64,000 nt of DNA from Sipunculus nudus (lineage: Eukaryota > Annelida > Sipuncula > Golfingiida > Sipunculidae): assembly GCA_026874595.1 (NCBI GenBank), contig CM049307.1:53670370-53734369 (forward strand), in the 5' to 3' direction. Below the pieces are notes generated by a model. The model worked only from the letters and a program-made list of their open reading frames with translations, did no database searches and was not told the origin of the DNA. A program made the translations under genes and the position numbers. This document shows, piece after piece, positions 57,601 to 64,000 of this stretch (position 1 is the stretch's first letter; each line of letters starts with the position of its first letter).

Positions 57601-60600
57601 CGATTGTTTCAGGCAGCAATGTGCATGCATGTGTTACATCATCACTGGTGCATGGTGTGAGTGTCCTTGTGACTGGACCACTGGCTACACTCGACCACTG
57701 GCTACAGGCAGCGTTGTTACCAGGGTTACACACTGGATTGTTTCAGCTGGCCATGCGCATGTATCACATTTCAGCTGGGTGCGCCAGTAAGGTGGCAGTG
57801 ATGATGTAACACGTGGAGTGCACACGGTAAGCCTGAAACAATCACCAGCCAATCACCCGGGGCTTAACAACAGGCTAAATGTACTCAAAGTGGGTACATC
57901 GTCTGTCACCTGCATGCGCTCCTGTCCGCTTGATAAATGAAAGAAGCCTGAGGCTTTGTGTTTACAACAGAGCAACAACTGGATATACCCCCCCCCCCCC
58001 CGCCCCGGATCTGCGCCTGTAGGGATATTTTCAACTGGACCATATATTCTACAGGATTGCCTAGATCACGTCTTAATAAAATACACAAACTTATGATGGA
58101 GGTCCAGGAGGCGATATTATACAAACAGAATTTTAAGAGTAGCAGATTTTACTCGATTAGGAATAACATTTCTTCTCCTTGATCATGACTGTAAGTGTAT
58201 ATATCTTGTGATGGTAAGACCAAAGGTGGAATATTCTCTTAAATGTCGCTTATTCTGTATGTGAATCATTCAGTAAATTTTTACATTTACCGACAGATCT
58301 AACTGCTCCTTCGCATATAGATCTATAGATTATAAACTCAGGCACCTTTTTTTCAGAAATTAGCGTGGGCGGGCGATTTTTTTTACCTGTTTTTGTATGT
58401 TTCGATAAAAATGTCATATGAGAACCATATCTTTATTTTTTTTTGCCTTATGTAAAACAAGTGAGCCTCTTCTCCTTTCTGTAAGATGCTCTATACGCAA
58501 ATTTACTCAGAACAACCATTTTGGTATTTTTAAACAGAATTCCCAAATCCCAATATGATGACGGAACCGAAAAAAAACCGGCAGATATTTTACTTCGTGA
58601 TCATGATGACTAAAGCAAAACCTGGAAAAGAAACCAGAAGTGACCAAAATGGCCGCAAAATTCTGGTGATGCGCACGGTTGCTTACGAGCAGGCGCAAAC
58701 GTTACTTAAAGATTTTTCCGGTCGTTAAAATCAAATTGGCCGGCGAAATAAATGGTAGAAGGGAGGGCGGCTTTCAACTGTATATCATCATACCTCTTTT
58801 GGGGTCAGGGATATTGCAGTCTTTTACGGAAACAGTGCAGTCCGTTGTTTCTACCTCGTTCCCCTCACACGTCATACTTCCGGTGGCGCGCGGGCCACTG
58901 CACTTGCGCAAACGTGTTTTGCGTCCTGTGCCACACAACGCAGAACAGTCCGTCCATTTAGACCATTCGGACCACTCTCCTTGAACTGAATTATAAAATT
59001 AAAGTAATGTTATTTCAATGTTACAGCCTTCAGCTATACAATGCATCAGCATCACGATTATGAAATACAATATCAGGTATGGTGTGCTTTAGTGCTGCGA
59101 TATGACAAAAGTTTAGGTCTACAATAAGTCGTTATGCGAGCATACCTCTGATTTCATAATAAAAATCCAAAGCATAAAAATATAAACATTATATATATAT
59201 AACCACTGGTGATGACAACAGCAAAGTTCCAAGGAATAGGCCTAATGTTTACCTCTGATTTCATAATAAAAATCCAAAGCATAACAATGTAAACATTTTA
59301 TATATTAAACCACTGGTGATGACAATTGCAACGTTCCAAGGAATAGGCCTAATGTTTATGAAAAACAATATCTTTCTTGTCAACGCTACTAATAAAGTGA
59401 CTAGAATTAAAACAGAGTCTACAGAATCACAGTGAAAATGTAAATTAAAAGTGAAATTACCGAAAAAAATATATATATATATCAATTATATCTCATATTT
59501 AAAATAAAAAGAGTCACCGAAAAATTGTGTAAAGATCATTTGAAGAAATATATATAAATTGCTGCAGTGATTATAAAGGAGAATCACTGACAGTCCTTCT
59601 TAACATATGATCATTGTGGGGTCTGTGATAATCGAACCAAATCATTAAAGGTGGTAATTCTGGTCTTATATCAAGAATATTTATAACAAGTGGCCCATGG
59701 GACATGACGCTAAGCTGAATTCAAGGTTCCTTGAACAATTGGTAAAATGACTCATAGAGTGTCCAAAATGATGCATTTCTCAATAGACCTTAGATGTAGG
59801 TTACAGTGACCTTATTCTACATCCAGCTGCTACCATATTTGCCCATATGACTCATAGAGTGTTAAAATCATGTTCTTTCACACAGCTTGCAGAAAATAGG
59901 TCACAGTGAGATTTTTTTCAGTTTTTTTCGCCTAGGACCTCCCTGGATGTAAAGTTAGAAGATTCTAGGTAAAAAGAAAATGAAGATCTCAAAAATAGAC
60001 CATAAAATGTGTAAAAAAATCGAGAAAAAATAGAGCTGGAGCCAATAGTCTTCAGGAACTGATGAAATACTTCATGATTAATTAGCATGCAAGGAATCAT
60101 GGCGATCATTGCATTAGTAATTCAAATACTGGAGCTTTTGTATCAAATTTTTAATTATTCGGGGGGGGGGGGGGGTAACTTACAAGCCCCATAGTTAGAA
60201 GAATATGGACAACAGAGACTTAATTTCAGGTTTCCAAGGAGATGTTTCATGGACCGCCCAGGATGTCAAGTAAGAATATTCTAGGTCAAAAGGTTACGAC
60301 ATGTGCCCTGTTAAAGGACGACCGGAGAAACGGCCGGACGGACAAAGGGTAGACCTCACTTTCAGACTTTAAGTTAGCTGAGCTGAAAACATAGTAATTT
60401 TGTAGCTTAACAAATGGGTTTTAGACTGGTACCTTCACAAGGGCCTGTATAGCATGGCTTTTCCCACTTAAGTGATGACGTCAGTGACTCCTCACCAATA
60501 CGACAAGATTTCGCCCCATAGCACGTGCGGGTTCGGACCTGGTTGCCGTGTTTGTCGCAGGGGTTGGTACAGCTTGATGTCTGTGAACAACCATGGGGCA

Positions 60601-60639
60601 AACAGTCACTCCATTTCGACCATTTTGACAGAACGCCCC
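38317..60639 (-). CDS. TSP1-laminin G-Ig single-pass membrane protein (18 exons, 5' end missing)
   Basis: Eighteen - strand exons join with matching phases into about 1,220 residues. Order from the N-terminus (numbering from the first visible residue): TSP1 repeats at about 1-70, 71-134, 167-218, 219-274, 275-336 and 337-393; laminin G 1 at 394-580; laminin G 2 at 581-762; Ig at 763-864 (Cys780, Trp796, Cys840); membrane helix at 872-897; cytoplasmic tail 898-1220. The TSP1 repeats carry WxxW mannosylation-type motifs and most carry C(S/T)xxCG fucosylation-type motifs. Exons: 60433-60639, 58794-58985, 57153-57193, 56225-56435, 51526-51693, 50628-50813, 48850-49020, 48023-48285, 45386-45560, 44676-44798, 43622-43869, 42791-43091, 42068-42222, 41443-41590, 40914-41025, 40207-40446, 39466-39505, 38317-38997. 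I infer a cell-surface adhesion or guidance receptor. No named family is recognised, and no signal peptide was found upstream of the first repeat. Confidence 0.88.
39466..39505 (-). CDS. Receptor micro-exon: cytoplasmic Ser/Gly linker
   Basis: 40 nt encoding SAAGSRASGSIGK between CTCTCTTCCAG and GTGTGTTC. Its phases fit both neighbours exactly. It is short enough to be a cassette exon, but skipping it would shift the frame. Confidence 0.75.
40207..40446 (-). CDS. Receptor exon: juxtamembrane cytoplasmic tail
   Basis: 240 nt, residues 902-980. It encodes SLHELASTDYMPPWMRSVRE, a lysine cluster (KKKKSK) and an acidic segment EEMEPLLDEDAQEEVV. EPLL preceded by acids resembles a dileucine sorting signal (inference). 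Donor GTGCGT. Confidence 0.85.
40914..41025 (-). CDS. Receptor exon: transmembrane helix
   Basis: 112 nt, residues 865-900. It encodes a hydrophobic stretch MIVTMAAAIFVPVFLILVLG and then GAFVFYRQK, a classical stop-transfer with basic residues after the helix. This sets a type I topology with the TSP1, LamG and Ig domains outside. Confidence 0.92.
41443..41590 (-). CDS. Receptor exon: Ig domain, C-terminal half
   Basis: 148 nt, residues 815-863. It encodes LPGTTAVSELRIKPTE and EDFYACLVTANE, the second Ig cysteine (840) in a YxC motif. Donor GTATGT, phase 1. Confidence 0.88.
42068..42222 (-). CDS. Receptor exon: Ig domain, N-terminal half
   Basis: 155 nt, residues 764-814. It encodes APGSSILLRCDY and VRWLKGN, that is the first Ig cysteine (780) and the core tryptophan (796). 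Donor ACG|GTAGGT chosen because it gives phase 0 and a good join to the second half. Confidence 0.87.
42306..42347. repeat. (GA)n microsatellite
   Basis: About 21 units in the intron between LamG 2 and Ig exons. Confidence 0.95.
42791..43091 (-). CDS. Receptor exon: laminin G 2, part 2
   Basis: 301 nt, residues 663-762. It encodes EGSWHYISVLLESSRADMRL, YYIGGAPTQEW and GFQGLINQVKVNY, the closing half of LamG 2. Confidence 0.88.
43414..43441. repeat. (GA)n microsatellite
   Basis: About 13 units in the intron inside LamG 2. Confidence 0.9.
43622..43869 (-). CDS. Receptor exon: laminin G 2, part 1
   Basis: 248 nt, residues 581-662. It encodes RYTVIISNNDGYNNTLYIGI and DSGLILYSEGQKAGSY, a second LamG fold. 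The donor GAG|GTTAAC is weak but gives the correct phase; an alternative one codon pair earlier cannot be excluded. Confidence 0.8.
44676..44798 (-). CDS. Receptor exon: laminin G 1, part 3 (GC donor)
   Basis: 123 nt, residues 540-579. It encodes GFTGQLSELRVNYVSLSLEP, the closing strand of LamG (FxGxLxELRV). The only exit in the phase required by the next exon is TTAG|GCATGT, so the downstream intron appears to be GC-AG. The next acceptor is TTTTCCTGTGCAG. Confidence 0.8.
45386..45560 (-). CDS. Receptor exon: laminin G 1, part 2
   Basis: 175 nt, residues 481-538. It encodes the typical LamG segment ETWHDVTAIILHDRVTLVVD and KMVVGHSPEWLSDVKEHRL. Donor GTAATG. Confidence 0.87.
46056..47995 (-). 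mobile_element. Element A3 in the LamG 1 intron
   Basis: Reverse orientation from CAAGTGACCCATGGGTCA (46056) to CAGTCAGCTGAGCTAAAAA (47995), with a (GGAC)n tract at 47880-47940. Five core units of about 338 bp. It lacks element D and therefore shows D's empty site. It ends 27 bases from the donor of the exon at 48023. Confidence 0.65.
48023..48285 (-). CDS. Receptor exon: laminin G 1, part 1
   Basis: 263 nt, residues 394-480. It encodes the opening strands of a LamG jelly roll (SFLEYEESGKASKVLLIFFR, NGVILHRHDN). A second in-frame acceptor 12 bases further in would give the same phase, so the first four residues are uncertain. Element A3 ends 27 bases from its donor. Confidence 0.85.
48850..49020 (-). 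CDS. Receptor exon: TSP1 repeat 6
   Basis: 171 nt, phase 1 at both ends. It encodes GDWSAWAEWTKCTSKCGWGV and ends CIDEPCI; the next exon opens the first laminin G domain. Confidence 0.9.
49290..50579. repeat. 65-bp polypurine minisatellite next to a TSP1 exon
   Basis: About 20 units of GGTACCGGGGGACAAAGTAT, CGTGGGGGAGAGAGGGGGAC, ATGAAACTCTGAACGTTTTA. The + strand is almost all purine over long runs. About 230 bases at 49451 recur nearly unchanged at 50229, a higher-order duplication. Pro/Ser-rich open frames on the - strand are by-products. Confidence 0.9.
50628..50813 (-). CDS. Receptor exon: TSP1 repeat 5
   Basis: 186 nt, phase 1 at both ends. It encodes FGEWSDWSACTTSCGGGVSK and ends PCNTDPCP. 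The acceptor is GTGTCACAG. A purine-rich minisatellite starts 48 bases past its donor. Confidence 0.88.
51419..51498. repeat. (AT)n microsatellite
   Basis: About 40 units, ending 28 bases from the donor of TSP1 repeat 4. Confidence 0.95.
51526..51693 (-). CDS. Receptor exon: TSP1 repeat 4
   Basis: 168 nt, phase 1 at both ends. It encodes ERGGWNNWLEWTTCSVTCGK and onward to CREARCP. It is the exon that the signal-peptide frame at 55432-55495 could join in phase. Confidence 0.9.
52139..53937 (+). mobile_element. Element E: Helentron-like with about 330-bp tandem core
   Basis: The 5' hairpin pairs TGCTTGCCGGAAATC with GATTTCTGCAAGCA and is followed by a TTTGTCTGTCTG tract. The 3' end is TGACCTCTGGTCA plus TCTAG then T. 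Core units carry GAATTGGCCGCTAGGGGGCG and CCATATCTCCAAAACTAT. No coding capacity. Confidence 0.6.
54612..54660. repeat. (AT)n microsatellite
   Basis: About 24 units in the intron between TSP1 repeats 3 and 4. The surrounding 53938-55297 holds nothing else I can name. Confidence 0.95.
55298..55495 (-). CDS. Intronic signal-peptide reading frame (alternative first exon or small secreted peptide)
   Basis: A 65-codon frame on the receptor's coding strand, between TSP1 repeats 3 and 4. It starts MRYRFPYISTIITLFTLSAL, a textbook signal peptide (basic n-region, hydrophobic core). Two readings are possible. First, the donor ACCG|GTGCGT at 55432 ends in phase 1 and would join TSP1 repeat 4 in frame, giving a shorter receptor with its own signal peptide. 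Second, the full frame could be a 65-residue precursor; its tail QITELNARGRRSFWPH has a Gly-Arg-Arg amidation-type site. I cannot choose between them. The upstream promoter is not evident. Confidence 0.5.
   Translation of the reverse strand: MRYRFPYISTIITLFTLSALTGASLLAEYQSNSSRGPEASKLSQRASFWQITELNARGRRSFWPH
55968..56152 (-). mobile_element. SINE, copy 2 (5'-truncated, reverse)
   Basis: On the - strand it matches the body of the SINE at 18684: GAGCGCTCTGCGGGCTCA, GTGCGCCTTTCGGGGG, GGTGCAGAAGTCACCAGGCA. The tRNA-like head is missing. It ends 73 bases from the donor of TSP1 repeat 3. Confidence 0.7.
56225..56435 (-). CDS. Receptor exon: linker plus TSP1 repeat 3
   Basis: 211 nt, phase 0 start, phase 1 end. 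The first part is a linker (HLDYPAEGDPYHVILSPELE), then HGAWTPWSDCSARCGGGLRR and four further cysteines. Start chosen at GTATAG because it alone fits the phase of the preceding micro-exon. A reverse-oriented SINE copy lies just beyond its donor. Confidence 0.85.
56601..56882. repeat. Poly(G) and poly(C) tracts flanking 0.2 kb
   Basis: A run of 22 G at 56601-56622 and a C-rich run at 56860-56882. Preceded by (GACA)n at 56573-56596. Confidence 0.9.
57153..57193 (-). CDS. Receptor micro-exon: inter-repeat linker
   Basis: 41 nt between a strong acceptor (TTTTTTCTCATCAG) and donor GTAAGG. It supplies DYLPFNTALGSLVK between TSP1 repeats 2 and 3. It starts in phase 1 and ends in phase 0, exactly what the neighbouring exons require. 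It is not homologous to a TSP1 repeat. Confidence 0.75.
57273..58021. mobile_element. 750-bp foldback element
   Basis: Outer ends pair GCAGGCGCGGATCCAGG with CCGGATCTGCGCCTGT. Inner arms pair over long stretches: GCTCTGTTGTAAACACA (57497) with TGTGTTTACAACAGAGC (57957), and GATTGTTTCAGGC near 57603 with GCCTGAAACAATC near 57831. G- and C-runs sit at mirror positions. A tRNA-like A/B box pair (TGGTTGAGAGCGG, GTGGTTCGATCCCC) occurs near 57434-57475. Confidence 0.65.
58794..58985 (-). CDS. Receptor exon: TSP1 repeat 2
   Basis: 192 nt, phase 1 at both ends. It encodes GEWSEWSKWTDCSALCGTGR, a standard TSP1 start with three tryptophans and CSxxCG, followed by four more cysteines and a short tail NIPDPKR. 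Confidence 0.9.
59687..60388 (-). mobile_element. Element A4, short and diverged
   Basis: Reverse orientation: CAAGTGGCCCATGGGACATG at 59687 and TTAGCTGAGCTGAAAA at 60388. About two diverged core units. A G-run is at 60161-60175. It lies between TSP1 exons 1 and 2, 44 bases from the former. Confidence 0.55.
60433..60639 (-). CDS. Receptor exon: TSP1 repeat 1 (first visible)
   Basis: 207 nt, phase 1 at both ends. It encodes LSKWSKWSDC and then an unusual Cys-rich body (PHGCSQTSSCTNPC, RTRTCYGAKSC, PCYTGPCE) with eight cysteines. The CSxxCG motif of the other repeats is absent, so this is a divergent TSP1. The acceptor is GTATGTTACAG. Element A4 ends 44 bases beyond its donor side. Confidence 0.85.
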
Positions 60640-61348
60640 CTGTAACATACAAAAACAAAATAAAACAGAAATTTTTTACACGGAAATTGGTACGTTTATA
60701 TCATTGACCGTCACATTGTAGGCCTATTATTATTTGCAATACTATTATTACTATAGCCGGCATTTAAGTTGGCAGAGGTTTATGTGATCAATGCTGTACT
60801 TTTGTGGTCTGGTTGTCCACGCAATAACTCGAAAGGTTCACTATGGATGTCAATGAAGGATAATTCATGGGCCAAGAAACAACTGTTGAAAGTCCGGGAC
60901 AGATAGAAAGAAAAAAAAATTAAGTGCGGATATAGGTCCAGCCAAATTTGCTCCCTTTTCAGTTGTTCTGGTTTTCTTAAACCACATATTTTCACCAAAG
61001 GTAAACCGATTCGCCCAAAACTGAACCAATTCTCGCATGACTCACCTTTCTCTTTTTACGAATTTCATTTAAATTTATCCGGACTTATGGAGCTATATTG
61101 CAAGGACAAACATAACTTACCTCGCATCTGAGGTAATTAAGTCGAGAGAAAGAAGTCATCATGGAAGTGTACTATGTCAGTATAATAACCGTATTACTGA
61201 AAGTACAAAAGAATTATTTCATCTGTCGCGTACTCTTGTTTTCTAAAACGAAGCCAGCTATATCTGTCATGCCTCCGAGTGAGAAACTGGAAACGTGGAT
61301 ATATATACCAGAGAGCATATATACAGTCTGAAATGGACTAGCGGTATA

Positions 61349-61406
<58 letters not shown>

Positions 61407-61408
61407 TT
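61349..61408. repeat. (AT)n(GT)n microsatellite
   Basis: Compound run; a second (AT)n run lies at 61585-61625. Confidence 0.95.
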
Positions 61409-61581
61409 GTTTTTTATATATCTACATGCCAATGGAGTTCAATAGATTTTAGGAAAGTGGGCTAAGGGCAAAGGGTAGAGAAAAAGGAATGATAAAAAAT
61501 GGGAGATTAGACAAATTTTAGGGCGGATTCTGATCTAGGTTGTAACACAGGCGTTGGCGAAGAGATTATTAATGCTATAAC

Positions 61582-61627
<46 letters not shown>

Positions 61628-61866
61628 TGCTTTTTTGATGAGCATAATCTTTTTTTGTACGTAGGAATCAATTTCCATTTTAACTTTAATAAAAAAAAGC
61701 GTCCGATATGGGGACGCAAACCCTGTGAAGAAGAATGTGTTCAAACTTGGTGCCCTGGAATGTTTATTAAACTAATTTGAAAACTCCCTTGGACATCGTT
61801 GCATTGCTCCCTTGATTATAAACACAACAAACAACAACCATGGTCCCCATGCTGTTGATTTACTGA

Positions 61867-62013
61867 CACCTTTCAGGGAAACGGCACGCACACGTGGAGT
61901 GACGTCACTGTCCACTGTGACGTCACGACTCGCACTCCAAAGATGGCCATATCTTGACGTCACGGAGGACCATGACGTCACTAAACGTCTACGTGCCGTT
62001 TCCCTGAAAGGTT
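61867..62013. mobile_element. 147-bp palindromic MITE with four CRE sites
   Basis: Terminal inverted repeats ACCTTTCAGGGAAACGGCAC / GTGCCGTTTCCCTGAAAGGT. Inside are four copies of TGACGTCA at about 61900, 61919, 61956 and 61972, arranged symmetrically. Confidence 0.75.
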
Positions 62014-63058
62014 TCACGTACTAAATCAACGTACGGGGGGGGGGGGGGGCACGGTTGTTAATTGTTCGTTTTTATATAATCCTTAATTGACACTCGAATG
62101 GACCATTGATATAGTAGAGGAAATAATACATGGAGATTCATAAAACGTCACAATAGTAATCATGTATGATTTATTTAAATACAGATGTTACTTTAAAGGG
62201 GCTCGATCAGGCCAGGGTTTGCGTCATTTGCTGGTTTATAGGCGGTAGGTCTATAAAATATGAGAAGACACGGGAAATAAAAATGGCATAGGGGTTATGT
62301 ACGGACTTCATTCAACCGCGATGGTTTACCGCATGGGTTCAAATCCACATAATAACCTCAATTTTTCTTAGTTTTACAAACTTTTTTACTGCACAAAACT
62401 ACCGTAACATTATTATTTGTCATAAAGAACACACCGATTCTACCAATCAATACAATTCTAAAAATGGCTTTATTTTATATTGTCAGAGTTTGCTTTCACT
62501 AGTTTCAAAATTAACATGCCATATATGCCTATGACATAATATTAATAACATGCTCGTGTTTGTTAAGTTACCTACACGATTATTTTGATGTCTATGAATA
62601 ATTATTATTTAAGCAATCATTAAAACGGAATTAAAACGTGTGTCGTTAATTGTTCATGGTTATATATATATATATATTTCCTTGGCCCTGTTTCATAACT
62701 TGTTGGACCTCCACGGGATATGGGGCCAAAACACGATTTTGGCAAGTTTCGAGGACTTGTTTCTTCAGTAGTAGCGTGTAAGATTCCTTGTCTACGGAAT
62801 ACGGACTGTGTGTTGAGAGATTTCAAATGAACCTGCACATCGGCATGCATTTTTTTCTATGTGTTGCCCCTTGATAACATCCAGATACTTAAAAATTCAC
62901 TACATGTAGAGATTATTTTTGCCGGGTCCGCGAATGAGGAATCTCACCTTCTTTATTTCTCAATACGTGTACCGATTTTTTTTAGCTTTCCGCATCCCCC
63001 GTTCCGTACGTATGAGAAATCTTAGCTTTAGTCTGCAAATATGTTCGACTTTACCTGT

Positions 63059-63333
63059 TTATAACCTCCACTAAGTAGTAGGGGTTATGTTTTTGCGGGT
63101 ATTGGTTTGTTTATTTGTCTGTTAACAACATTAGTCAAAAAGTTATTGACGGAGTTTGATGAAATCTTCAGGATAGCTCGGTAATGATCGAAGGAAAAAT
63201 TGATTAAATTTTTATACGGAAACATTCTTGAGCCAGGAATATCTTAAGAGAATAATGCTGCTTTTCTGACAGTTCTATACGAGGCTTATGAGCTGACTTG
63301 GCGAAGGTCTGCGCTCTCTGAGTGCTTTTCTAG
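63059..63333 (+). mobile_element. Element F: short Helentron-like element
   Basis: Starts TTATAACCTCCACTAAGTAG with a pairing GGGGTTAT arm. It ends with a hairpin GCGCTCTCTGAGTGC followed by TTTTCTAG then T, the same terminus type as B, D and E. About 275 bp, no tandem core. Confidence 0.6.
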
Positions 63334-63712
63334 TTTACTAATAGATTTTCACCAAAATTATACTTCTTAGACATTATTACAGTACAAATCTAAACGATAA
63401 TTTTCAATATTATCCGTGATACTATTCTTCATAATTTTCCTGTTTTCTGTGCTTAGACCTAAATAATATTTCGCTTTTAAAATAAGCCTATCAGTGACAT
63501 GATGACGTTTGTGCTCTCGATAAGCCTCATTATAATATACGAAAACGTTCAGGCGTTTCCACCAGCACACGCGTTTTACATTTTCACTCACGTTACGCAC
63601 GCGGAGAAGATTGTGTTCAAAGATACTACCCTGTAACATTAGACATTAACTTATATACAGTCGGTCCTGTTTAACTGTATATCCATGACCATGCTATACG
63701 TTCAGTTACAAC

Positions 63713-63800
63713 CACCTTTCAGGGAAACGTTGCGTGGCGTGACGTCATTGTGACCTGTGACGTAACGGATCACGCTCGACAGATGGCCGTGTGGTCACAT
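63713..63800. repeat. Partial second copy of the CRE-bearing MITE
   Basis: CACCTTTCAGGGAAACG followed by GTGACGTCATTGTGACCTGT, GACGTAACGG and AGATGGCCGTGT matches one end and the centre of 61867-62013. Confidence 0.6.
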
Positions 63801-64000
63801 GCAACCAGTGCAAGCGGTAAAATGTGTTTTAAAACCCCAAAATCACTCATTCCGGGGTTACTTACATTTGGATATACACCAAAATTGAACTTCTTGGAAG
63901 CTTTTACTATAACAACCTATATGATAAATTTCAATAATATCCGTTATACCGTCTCCAGATATCGTGCAGACACACACACAGAATGGAGTGAAAACAATAA

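Larger units (their letters stand above)
60640..64000. other. 5' side of the receptor gene; first exon not found
   Basis: No signal-peptide exon ending in phase 1 could be identified on the - strand. The region holds (AT)n runs (61349-61408, 61585-61625, 62657-62678), two MITEs, element F and a C/G tract at 62036-62050. A strong donor (GATGCGAG|GTAAGT, - strand near 61130) has no suitable coding frame and might belong to a 5' UTR exon. Confidence 0.5.

Noticed and set aside
61137-61163. Candidate receptor first exon MMTSFSRLNYLRCE before a strong GTAAGT donor
   Set aside because: It ends in phase 0 while the next exon needs phase 1, and it has no hydrophobic signal core; the other frames contain a stop.

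Overview
The window looks like AT-rich, repeat-laden nuclear DNA of an invertebrate animal. Both genes are split into short exons with canonical splice sites. The introns are full of (AT)n microsatellites and of elements with tandem-repeat cores resembling the 'pearl'/Helentron-like elements known from bivalves. My best guess is a mollusc, probably a bivalve; this is inferred from repeat style and is not proven.

There are two protein-coding genes in tail-to-tail arrangement. PRPF31 (U4/U6.U5 splicing factor Prp31) lies on the + strand. Thirteen coding exons between 6918 and 25282 join without a frame break into a 489-residue protein close to the usual family length. On the - strand, 18 exons from 60639 down to 38317 join into about 1,220 residues of a type I membrane protein: six thrombospondin type 1 (TSP1) repeats, two laminin G domains, one Ig domain, one membrane helix and a roughly 320-residue basic-then-acidic cytoplasmic tail. 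Its signal-peptide exon upstream of the first visible TSP1 repeat was not found and may lie beyond 64000. I do not recognise this domain order as a named family. A 65-codon reading frame with a clear signal peptide sits inside one of its introns (55298-55495). It could be an internal alternative first exon or a separate secreted peptide.

Most of the rest is mobile DNA. 1-6889: upstream flank of PRPF31 with a palindromic MITE, small hairpins and a hAT-like MITE with an 8-bp target duplication. PRPF31 introns: a 21-bp minisatellite, a 280-bp dimeric tandem array, two copies of a 1.5-kb TTAA-flanked piggyBac-like element, a tRNA-derived SINE and a long Helentron-like element. 26000-38316: intergenic, a nested cluster (families B, A and D, a probable solo LTR, and an inverted pair of composite elements around a 0.6-kb spacer). 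38317-60639: introns of the receptor gene with further A and E elements, a 1.3-kb polypurine minisatellite abutting an exon, and a 750-bp foldback element. 60640-64000: 5' flank with CRE-rich palindromic MITEs and a short element F.

The strongest leads are the receptor's domain architecture, the intronic signal-peptide exon, and a set of tandem-repeat elements that share a 3' hairpin plus CTAG (or CTTG) terminus and a recurring GGTGGCGCCACC palindrome. Several nested insertions can be proven from empty sites present in the same window.
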